Shown here piece by piece: positions 1 through 6,031 of a stretch of 40,131 nucleotides of DNA. Numbering within the stretch: position 1 is the stretch's first letter; each line of letters starts with the position of its first letter. The translations under genes and the position numbers were made by a program. Source of the DNA: F2B08 sp046260445 (GTDB taxonomy: Bacteria > Actinomycetota > Actinomycetes > Actinomycetales > Dermatophilaceae); the NCBI GenBank assembly GCA_046260445.1, contig JBHEPF010000043.1, positions 1 to 40,131 on the forward strand, given 5' to 3'. Under the pieces are notes generated by a model that did no database searches, was not told the origin of the DNA, and worked only from the letters and a program-made list of their open reading frames with translations.

Positions 1-411
1 CTGCTGGTCTCGCTACCCGCCAACGTCGCCGGCTTCTACCTGCTCGCGACGCGGATGACGGCGGCCGTCGCCAAGCTGCGCGGCTACGACATCGACAACC
101 CGCAGATCCGCTCGGCCATCCTCCTCACCCTCGTGGGCTCCGAGTCCGACGACCTGCTGCGCAAGGCCGGGGTCGTCGCGCCGTCGTCGGCGATGACCAA
201 CCTCGCCGCCCAGCGGCTCCCCGGGCCGGCCCTCATGGTCGTCAACAAGGCCGTGGGGTTCCGCCTCCTCACCCAGGCGGCTCGCAACACGCTGTCCCGC
301 TTCGGTCGGATCGTGCCGTTCGTCGGTGGCGCAGTGGGCGCCGGCTTCGACAACCTCCTCATGCGTGCGGTCGGCAAGTCGGCCGAGCAGGAGTTCCCTC
401 CCAAGGCGTGA
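1..411 (+). CDS. EcsC family protein, C-terminal part (5' end outside window)
   Basis: The frame is open from base 1 and ends with TGA at 409-411, giving the last 136 residues; the start lies upstream of the window. The segment around GYDIDNPQIRSAILLTLVG, followed by a glycine-rich stretch (RIVPFVGGAVGAGFDN) and a short charged tail, is typical of the C-terminal half of EcsC-family proteins (PF12787). The biochemical role of this family is unknown. The Bacillus namesake sits with an ABC transporter, but no transporter is visible here. There is no obvious signal peptide in the visible part, and the hydrophobic helices could be membrane-associated. The next gene follows after 99 bp with its own ribosome-binding site. 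The family call is from recognition of the sequence pattern, without an alignment. Confidence 0.75.
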   Translation: MLVSLPANVAGFYLLATRMTAAVAKLRGYDIDNPQIRSAILLTLVGSESDDLLRKAGVVAPSSAMTNLAAQRLPGPALMVVNKAVGFRLLTQAARNTLSRFGRIVPFVGGAVGAGFDNLLMRAVGKSAEQEFPPKA

Positions 412-510
412 GGGAGCCGGCGCACGGCCGGGAATCCGGGCGCCACGTGCGACGTTGGGTCTGATGCGGCACTGACTGGTGCCACTGCGTCACTCATCAG
501 GAGTCGCTTC

Positions 511-933
511 ATGGCTACCGCCCGTTCTCGCGTCGTGCTGCTCACGACCCTTTATCGCGCGACCCGCATCGCGATGCGTCCCGGCAGTCCGAGCCTGCTC
601 GAGCGCCTGTCGTCGGTGCCGCGCATGCTGTCCTCGACGATCGCGGGCCGCTACGGCGGGGTCAGCGTCGGCCGTCTGGCCGTCATGGCCGGTGCCGTCG
701 CCTACATCATCTCGCCGATCGACCTCGTGCCCGAGGGCGCGCTGCTTCTCTTCGGTGTTCTCGACGATGCCGTGGTGCTCAGCTGGCTCGCTGCCGCGCT
801 GGTGACCGAGACCGAGTCCTTCCTCACCTGGGAGCGGGAGGCCGACCCGGCCGGTGCCGCATCGGCCGCGTGGCCGGTCGTGCCGTCGGTGGTCTCCACC
901 GACCCTCCCAGCAGCTTCTCCGGAGTGCGCTGA
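511..933 (+). CDS. YkvA-like DUF1232 small membrane protein
   Basis: A 140-residue protein with the hallmark DUF1232 core VAYIISPIDLVPEGALLLFGVLDDAVVLSWL at about residues 68-98 (only the central part is the diagnostic motif: SPIDLVPE followed by DDAVV). This core forms one or two hydrophobic segments and is preceded by a basic N-terminal region. The function of the domain is not established; members are small predicted membrane proteins. The ATG at 511 is chosen because AGGAG lies at 499-503, seven bases upstream. It is a single gene between the EcsC remnant and a hairpin at 964-997, so it is probably its own short transcript or the tail of the upstream one. Confidence 0.8.
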   Translation: MATARSRVVLLTTLYRATRIAMRPGSPSLLERLSSVPRMLSSTIAGRYGGVSVGRLAVMAGAVAYIISPIDLVPEGALLLFGVLDDAVVLSWLAAALVTETESFLTWEREADPAGAASAAWPVVPSVVSTDPPSSFSGVR

Positions 934-963
934 CCCCGCACTGTCCCCATGCACACCTCGCCT

Positions 964-997
964 CGGGCGTGTCATCAACATCCGGATGACACGCCCG
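964..997. terminator. 13-bp perfect hairpin between DUF1232 and DUF4192 genes
   Basis: The arms CGGGCGTGTCATC (964-976) and GATGACACGCCCG (985-997) are exact reverse complements with an 8-nt loop. The hairpin starts 30 bp after the DUF1232 stop and ends 34 bp before the ATG of the DUF4192 gene. There is no T-run on either side, so it is either a hairpin-only terminator of the kind suspected in high-GC bacteria, or a palindromic operator. Confidence 0.55.
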
Positions 998-1031
998 TGA
1001 CGTTGCCCAGCCGGGGCGGTTGGCTCGTCGT

Positions 1032-2171
1032 ATGCGCACCTCGCCTTCTCCCATCACCCCCGTCAGCCCCGCCACCCCCGCCATTCGCCTTCGCTCGCCG
1101 GGCGAGATCGTCTCGGCCGTCCCCTACCTGCTCGGCTTCTCCCCGGTGAGCTCCCTCGTCCTCCTCGGTCTGAGCGGGAGGCAGCTCACTCTCACCTGTC
1201 GCGTCGATCTCACCGACGCCGCGGACGAGCAGTGCTCCCGCAGTGTGAGCGAGGCCCTGATCCGCTCCGGAGCGGACCGCGTGCTGCTCGTCGCCTATGG
1301 TTCGGACCGGGCCGAGGCGGCAGCCGGCATCACCGAGATGACGACAGGGCTCGACCGTGCCGGGATCGCTGCCGGGGATCGGGTGAGCGTCGTCGACGAC
1401 CGCTGGTTCGACGAGGACTGCACCGACGAGCGCTGCTGCCCGTCGACGGGGGTAGCGGTCGCGGACCACGACCAGGCGCCGAGCACGATGAGCTTCCACG
1501 CCCTGGCGGGCGGCTACCGACAGGACCGCGCAGCCGTCGTCGCGGAGTGCTACCCCGACCGTCCGCTTCTCACCGCAGCGATCCGCTCCGAGATGCAGCG
1601 GCTCATCGGCGACGACCGTGAGATCGCGGATGATGACGTGCTGACGAGCCTGCTCTCGGTCCTTGGGTGGGGGAGTGGGGAGACCGCGACGCCGGCTCGG
1701 CTGGCCCTCTCCGCAGTCACGACCGCAGACCCCCTCGTGCGGGACGTCTGCTATGCCGTCGTGGCTCCCGGGATGATGGGCGAGCATCGCCCCGACCTGG
1801 ACGATATCTACCACCCGCTCCGCCTGGCCGGCGCTGCCTCGGGTGATCTCGACCCGGCAGGCATCCTTCTCGACACCGATGCCCGGGACCGGGTCCTGAC
1901 CCGGCTGCTCGCGTGGGTGCGCAACCTGCCCGATGACGTCCCGGCCGCGACGATGCCCGCTCTCGTCATCGCCGCCGTGGCGCACTGGTGTGCCGGGGAC
2001 GGAGCCCGGGCGCGCACCCTGGTCGAGCGTGCCGATGCCCTCGATGCGCAGCCCCTGCCGATGCTCGAGACGCTGAGGGCGTGCATCGCGCACGGCGTCC
2101 GGCCGGCCGAGCTCGGTCGACTCGCCGGCGACCGTCCGGGACGCGGACGGCACGGGCGCTCGATCGCCTGA
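1032..2171 (+). CDS. DUF4192 domain-containing protein
   Basis: A protein of about 379 residues. The opening RLRSPGEIVSAVPYLLGFSP, then VLLGLSG, is the signature start of DUF4192 proteins, which are common in actinobacteria and of unknown function. The C-terminal third contains the helical block with GDGARARTLVERADALD that these proteins also share. No signal peptide or membrane span is evident, so it is probably cytoplasmic. The ATG at 1032 is preferred over the in-frame TTG at 1020, which has no room for a ribosome-binding site after the GGGGCGG at 1013-1019. The gene stops only a few bases before the metX promoter and riboswitch, so it is transcriptionally separate from metX in function if not in position. 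Confidence 0.75.
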   Translation: MRTSPSPITPVSPATPAIRLRSPGEIVSAVPYLLGFSPVSSLVLLGLSGRQLTLTCRVDLTDAADEQCSRSVSEALIRSGADRVLLVAYGSDRAEAAAGITEMTTGLDRAGIAAGDRVSVVDDRWFDEDCTDERCCPSTGVAVADHDQAPSTMSFHALAGGYRQDRAAVVAECYPDRPLLTAAIRSEMQRLIGDDREIADDDVLTSLLSVLGWGSGETATPARLALSAVTTADPLVRDVCYAVVAPGMMGEHRPDLDDIYHPLRLAGAASGDLDPAGILLDTDARDRVLTRLLAWVRNLPDDVPAATMPALVIAAVAHWCAGDGARARTLVERADALDAQPLPMLETLRACIAHGVRPAELGRLAGDRPGRGRHGRSIA

Positions 2172-2177
2172 CGCTTC

Positions 2178-2183
2178 TATACT
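2178..2183 (+). promoter_or_regulatory. Candidate -10 box for the metX leader
   Basis: TATACT at 2178-2183 is one base from the TATAAT consensus and lies immediately upstream of the riboswitch. Transcription would begin around 2190, right at the base of the aptamer. No convincing -35 hexamer is seen 17 bp upstream. The site overlaps nothing but the end of the previous gene. Confidence 0.5.
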
Positions 2184-2190
2184 GGCGGCC

Positions 2191-2312
2191 ACGGTCATGA
2201 GTGCCAGCACGGTAGCCCCGGCTCGCTGGCCGGCAACCCTCCTCGCGGTGGGGTGCCCCGGGTGATGACCAGGCCCGTCGTGGCACGTGCGTCGGGCAAG
2301 CGCGATGTGAGC
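2191..2312 (+). promoter_or_regulatory. SAM-IV riboswitch controlling metX
   Basis: The leader of metX shows the recognisable actinobacterial SAM-IV layout. A closing stem GGTCAT (2193-2198) pairs with ATGACC (2265-2270). Inside it lie the conserved GAGTGCCAGC, the GCCCCGGCT...GCTGGCCGGCAACC block and GGTGGGGTGCCCCGGGTGATGACCAGGC-type core (each quoted only in part). A further hairpin follows, GCCCGTCG (2273-2280) with CGTCGGGC (2290-2297), one mismatch. SAM-IV aptamers are known to bind S-adenosylmethionine and turn off methionine or sulfur genes. The metX ribosome-binding site GAGAGGG (2315-2321) lies just beyond, so control could be by blocking translation initiation. The exact 3' edge and the pseudoknot pairing were not computed. 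Confidence 0.85.
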
Positions 2313-2329
2313 TCGAGAGGGCAGTACCC

Positions 2330-3553
2330 ATGGACAGAGAGCGGGTCCACGACACCTCGTTCCATGACACCTCGTTCCATGACACCTCTTTCCACGACTC
2401 CTCGACCCGATGGTCGGGCCTGCGGACGATGGATCTCGGCGCGGTCCGCCTGGTCAGTGGGCAGACCATCCCGAGCCTGACCGTGGCCTACGAGACGTGG
2501 GGCACCCTCGACGCCGACGCGGGCAACGTGGTCTTCGTCGAGCACGCCCTCACCGGCGACAGCCATGTCGTCGGTCCCGCAGGGCCCCATCACCCCACGG
2601 CCGGGTGGTGGGAGGACCTCATCGGCCCGGGTGCGCCACTCGACACCGACGAGCTCTTCGTCGTCGCCACGAACGTCCTCGGAGGCTGTCGTGGGACGAC
2701 CGGGCCGAGCAGCCCCGCCCCCGACGGAAGGGCGTGGGGGAGTCGCTTCCCGACGATCACGATCCGGGACCAGGTCCACGTCGAGGCCCTCGTCGCCGAC
2801 CGCCTCGGCATCGCGCGGTTGCGAGCCGTGCTCGGCGGGTCGATGGGCGGCATGCGCACGGTCGAGTGGGCCGCGACCTTCCCCCGACGGGTCGAGACGG
2901 CGATCGTCATCGCCTCGACCGGGGCGGCTTCCGCCGAGCAGATCGCCTGGGCCAGCGTCCAGAACCAGGCGATCCGGGCCGACCAGCACTATTGCGGCGG
3001 GGACTACTACGACACCGGGGCGGCCCCCACCGAGGGCATGGCCATCGCCCGGGAGATCGCGCAGATCACCTACCGCTGTGAGAGCGAGCTCTCCGAGCGC
3101 TTCGGCAACCATGTCCAGAGCGAGTCGGAGACGCGCCGCCGCGGGGAGGTCGACCGCGGGGAGGGGCGCCCGCTCTACGAGGTCGAGAGCTATCTGCACC
3201 ACCACGGAGCCAAGCTCGTGGCCCGCTTCGACGCCGGCAGCTTCCTCGTGCTCAACGAGGCGATGTCGAGCCACGACGTCGGAGCCGGCCGAGGGGGTCT
3301 GGCCGCTGCCCTGCGCGACTTCCAGGGCGAGCTCGTCGTCGTGAGTGTCGACAGCGACCGGCTCTACCCGGCGTCGCAGTCCCAGGAGCTCGTCGACGCC
3401 TGCCCCGGTGCGCGCCACGTGCGACTCTCGTCCCCGCACGGCCACGACGGCTTCCTCGTCGAGCGCGGGCGTCTCGGCGAGATCATCCACAAGGCACTCG
3501 CGCGCTCCGGTGCGCTGGCCGGGCCCCGCGCAGCCGACCCGCTCAGCGCGTGA
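2330..3553 (+). CDS. metX: Homoserine O-acetyltransferase (MetX)
   Basis: Transfers acetyl from acetyl-CoA to homoserine, the first committed step of methionine synthesis in the cytoplasm. The 407-residue protein is an alpha/beta hydrolase. The nucleophile elbow GGSMGG puts the catalytic serine at residue 171, the acid is Asp343 in VDSDRLYP, and the histidine is His372 in GHDGFLVE. The family block GCRGTTGPSSP near residue 120 is also present. The ATG at 2330 is supported by GAGAGGG at 2315-2321. Unusually, residues 7-25 are a pentapeptide repeat (HDTSF three times, then HDSST) ahead of the conserved core, which begins near residue 32; ATG 2417 downstream region has no better start signal. 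It is controlled by the SAM-IV riboswitch. metY or metC is not adjacent. The gene is long for the family only because of the repeat head. Confidence 0.93.
   Translation: MDRERVHDTSFHDTSFHDTSFHDSSTRWSGLRTMDLGAVRLVSGQTIPSLTVAYETWGTLDADAGNVVFVEHALTGDSHVVGPAGPHHPTAGWWEDLIGPGAPLDTDELFVVATNVLGGCRGTTGPSSPAPDGRAWGSRFPTITIRDQVHVEALVADRLGIARLRAVLGGSMGGMRTVEWAATFPRRVETAIVIASTGAASAEQIAWASVQNQAIRADQHYCGGDYYDTGAAPTEGMAIAREIAQITYRCESELSERFGNHVQSESETRRRGEVDRGEGRPLYEVESYLHHHGAKLVARFDAGSFLVLNEAMSSHDVGAGRGGLAAALRDFQGELVVVSVDSDRLYPASQSQELVDACPGARHVRLSSPHGHDGFLVERGRLGEIIHKALARSGALAGPRAADPLSA
2347..2406 (+). repeat. 15-bp tandem repeat, four copies, within the start of metX
   Basis: Units are CCACGACACCTCGTT (2347-2361), CCATGACACCTCGTT (2362-2376), CCATGACACCTCTTT (2377-2391) and the degenerate CCACGACTCCTCGAC (2392-2406). 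They are in frame and encode HDTSF, HDTSF, HDTSF, HDSST. A 15-bp unit preserves the reading frame, so copy number could vary without breaking metX. Confidence 0.9.
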
Positions 3554-3630
3554 GTACATCCGGTACCGTCGCAGACACAGCAGAGTCCGGTCGCACCTGC
3601 ATCGGTCCGCATCGGCGCGCTCGACGCGTC

Positions 3631-3667
3631 AAGGAGGAATGCCCACCACATGAGTCTCACCCCATGA
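3631..3667 (+). promoter_or_regulatory. Ribosome-binding site plus two ATGA-linked mini-ORFs leading into the universal stress gene
   Basis: A strong AAGGAGGA (3631-3638) is followed by ATG 3639 (MPTT, stop 3651-3653), whose stop overlaps ATG 3650 (MSLTP, stop 3665-3667). That stop in turn overlaps ATG 3664 of the stress gene. Both junctions are ATGA. The ribosome-binding site is 12 bases from ATG 3650 and 26 from ATG 3664, so the main gene is badly placed for direct initiation. Translation of the leader peptide MSLTP followed by re-initiation at ATGA is the simplest reading. This is inferred from sequence only. Confidence 0.55.
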
Positions 3668-4050
3668 GTGTCATCATCGGCTACGTCCCGACCCCAGAGG
3701 GACAGGCCGCCCTGCAGTACGCCGTCAAGGAGTGTCTGTTACGGGAGTGCGATCTCGTCGTCGTGCAGTCGTCACGTCGCTCCGACGCGACCGACGACTT
3801 CGCGGAAGACCTCGAGGCTGCGCGGAGCGACCTCGCGGGGGCCGGGCTCTCGGTCGACACCAGGACGGGAACGGAGGGTAACGAGCCGGCGGAGGACCTC
3901 ATCGAGGCAGCCGAGGGTGGTGCCGCCGACCTCATCATCATCGGCCTGCGGCGTCGCACCCCGATCGGCAAGCTCATTCTCGGATCGAACGCCCAGCGCA
4001 TCCTTCTGGACGCTCCCTGCCCGGTCATCGCGGTCAAGGCTGAGGCCTGA
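3664..4050 (+). CDS. Universal stress protein (UspA family)
   Basis: A single-domain UspA protein of 128 residues, the usual size for the family. It starts with the core strand SVIIGYVPTPEGQAAL and ends with the nucleotide-site segment GLRRRTPIGKLILGSNAQRI followed by CPVIAVK. The glycine and serine spacing resembles the ATP-binding G-2x-G-9x-G(S/T) motif, although the first part is altered (GLRRRTPIG), so nucleotide binding is likely but not certain. The role is a cytoplasmic stress-response protein with no specific substrate known. A longer frame begins at GTG 3550 overlapping metX, but homology to the family starts exactly at ATG 3664. The start sits at the end of the mini-ORF chain described at 3631-3667. 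It is followed by the sigA promoter region. Confidence 0.88.
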   Translation: MSVIIGYVPTPEGQAALQYAVKECLLRECDLVVVQSSRRSDATDDFAEDLEAARSDLAGAGLSVDTRTGTEGNEPAEDLIEAAEGGAADLIIIGLRRRTPIGKLILGSNAQRILLDAPCPVIAVKAEA

Positions 4051-4088
4051 TCCGACCCGCGGCGGCAGAGGCATCGCACGGCGCGTTT

Positions 4089-4094
4089 TATAAT
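4089..4094 (+). promoter_or_regulatory. Perfect TATAAT -10 box and long leader of sigA
   Basis: TATAAT at 4089-4094 matches the consensus exactly, rare in such GC-rich DNA. No -35 of the TTGACA type is found 16-18 bp upstream. Transcription would start near 4101, giving a leader of about 250 nt before the sigA start. The stretch 4101-4348 contains no convincing gene. It holds a direct repeat CTCCCACCCAC (4317-4327 and 4330-4340) shortly before the ATG. Confidence 0.55.
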
Positions 4095-4348
4095 GGTGAA
4101 CGAGGACACGCCGACACCACGCATTGCGACCTGCTCGCGGACACAACCATCAGCCCCGCACCCCAAGACTTCTTGCCGCAGCGTCGATGTCAGAGTCCCG
4201 GAAGATGCCACACCTGGAGCTCACAGGGCATGACGCGACAGCAGGATCGCGCAGTGGTCGCTCGTGCCGAGTTCGCTCGTGCGGCGGCCTTGCGCGGGTA
4301 GCGCGCTTCACCGTCACTCCCACCCACCACTCCCACCCACGACCTCCC

Positions 4349-6031
4349 ATGACGAAAGGCCCAAGGATCTTGGCTCCGTCCCGGACGACGAAGACTCCCG
4401 CGAACAAGAGCACGACCCCCCCGACCAAGACCTCCGCGAAGACTGTGGCGTCGAAGTCGGCTGCAGTGAAGGCGGCCCCCACGAAGGCAGCGAAGGACTC
4501 CCCTGCCAAGAGCGCCGCGGTCAAGAAGACCTCGGCAGCAACCAAGGCGGCGGCGACCGAGTCGACCCCGAAGAAGGCCGCGGTGAAGAAGGCCGCGGCG
4601 AACAAGACCGCAGCGACCAAGACCGCAGCGACCAAGACGACGACCAACTCGGCGGCTGCAAAGACGACGACGAAGGCCGCGACGAAGAAGTCGGCGCCGG
4701 CGAGAACGACGACCAAGGCCGCGACGAAGAAGGCCGCCACGACGAAGAAGGTCGCCGCTTCTGCCGCGTCTCCCGCCAAGGCGGCCCCGGCCAAGAAGGC
4801 GCCCGCCAAGAAGGCGACGACACGCACGTCCGCCGCTGCCGCTGCGGGTACGGAGACGACCGAGACTGAGGGGACCGACGGGGCTGTCGTCCCCGACGGC
4901 ACCGATGAGGACGTCGTCGTGGTGGCCCAGGCCGACGATGACGATGACGATGATGACGACGAGGACTCTGACGACGTCTCCACCAACGGCGCAGGCGGGT
5001 CGTCTACCACCCGGCCCCGCACCCGCAGGGGCGTCAAGCCCGCCGAGGACGAGTCCTCGGGTTTCGTCATCCGCGACGACGACGAGGACGATGCTCCCGC
5101 TCAGCAGGTCATCACCGCCGGCGCCACCGCGGACCCGGTCAAGGACTACCTCAAGCAGATCGGCAAGGTCGCCCTGCTCAACGCCGAGCAGGAGGTGGAT
5201 CTCGCCAAGCGGATCGAGGCCGGCCTGTTCGCGGAGGAGAAGCTGAACTCCGGCGAGAAGATCGACATGAAGCTCAAGCGTGAGCTCTGGTGGATCTCCC
5301 AGGACGGGAAGAAGGCCAAGAACCACCTCCTCGAGGCCAACCTGCGACTCGTCGTCTCGCTGGCCAAGCGCTACACAGGGCGCGGCATGCTCTTCCTCGA
5401 CCTCATCCAGGAGGGCAACCTCGGCCTGATCCGCGCGGTCGAGAAGTTCGACTACACCAAGGGCTACAAGTTCTCCACGTATGCCACGTGGTGGATCCGG
5501 CAGGCGATCACGAGGGCGATGGCCGACCAGGCCCGTACGATCCGGATCCCGGTTCACATGGTCGAGGTCATCAACAAGCTGGCCCGCGTCCAACGTCAGA
5601 TGCTGCAGGACCTCGGTCGCGAGCCCACACCCGAGGAACTGGCCGCCGAGCTCGACATGACACCCGAGAAGGTCGTCGAGGTGCAGAAGTACGGCCGCGA
5701 GCCCATCTCGCTGCACACCCCCCTCGGCGAGGACGGAGACAGCGAGTTCGGCGACCTCATCGAGGACTCCGAGGCCGTCGTGCCGGCGGACGCAGTGTCC
5801 TTCACCCTGCTGCAGGAGCAGCTGCACTCGGTCCTCGACACCCTCTCCGAGCGTGAGGCGGGCGTGGTGTCCATGCGCTTCGGTCTCTCCGACGGCCAGC
5901 CGAAGACGCTCGACGAGATCGGCAAGGTCTACGGTGTCACGCGCGAGCGGATCCGTCAGATCGAGTCCAAGACGATGAGCAAGCTCCGTCACCCGAGTCG
6001 GTCGCAGGTCTTGCGCGACTACCTGGACTGA
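4349..6031 (+). CDS. sigA: Principal RNA polymerase sigma factor SigA (RpoD/HrdB type)
   Basis: The housekeeping sigma-70 factor, about 560 residues. Region 1.2 starts at DPVKDYLKQIG, and region 2 contains NLRLVVSLAKRYTGRGMLF and FSTYATWWIRQAITRA (from about residue 325). Region 3 follows, and region 4 has the helix-turn-helix TLDEIGKVYGVTRERIRQIE near residue 520. The N-terminal 170 residues are a histone-H1-like lysine/alanine/threonine tail (KKAAVKKAAANKT pattern), followed by an acidic run of about twelve Asp/Glu near residue 200; both are common in actinobacterial SigA. The start is uncertain. ATG 4349 has no ribosome-binding site, TTG 4370 has AAAGG ten bases upstream, and the frame is open back to TTG 4124. 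The stop TGA abuts the stop of the opposite-strand gene. Confidence 0.93.
   Translation: MTKGPRILAPSRTTKTPANKSTTPPTKTSAKTVASKSAAVKAAPTKAAKDSPAKSAAVKKTSAATKAAATESTPKKAAVKKAAANKTAATKTAATKTTTNSAAAKTTTKAATKKSAPARTTTKAATKKAATTKKVAASAASPAKAAPAKKAPAKKATTRTSAAAAAGTETTETEGTDGAVVPDGTDEDVVVVAQADDDDDDDDDEDSDDVSTNGAGGSSTTRPRTRRGVKPAEDESSGFVIRDDDEDDAPAQQVITAGATADPVKDYLKQIGKVALLNAEQEVDLAKRIEAGLFAEEKLNSGEKIDMKLKRELWWISQDGKKAKNHLLEANLRLVVSLAKRYTGRGMLFLDLIQEGNLGLIRAVEKFDYTKGYKFSTYATWWIRQAITRAMADQARTIRIPVHMVEVINKLARVQRQMLQDLGREPTPEELAAELDMTPEKVVEVQKYGREPISLHTPLGEDGDSEFGDLIEDSEAVVPADAVSFTLLQEQLHSVLDTLSEREAGVVSMRFGLSDGQPKTLDEIGKVYGVTRERIRQIESKTMSKLRHPSRSQVLRDYLD

Noticed and set aside
3550..3663. GTG start at 3550 for the universal stress gene
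   Set aside because: It would overlap metX and add 38 residues without similarity to UspA. The conserved fold begins at ATG 3664.
4190..5992. 600-codon minus-strand frame opposite sigA
   Set aside because: It is the mirror of the K/A-rich and sigma-domain coding sequence, with leucine/arginine low complexity only.
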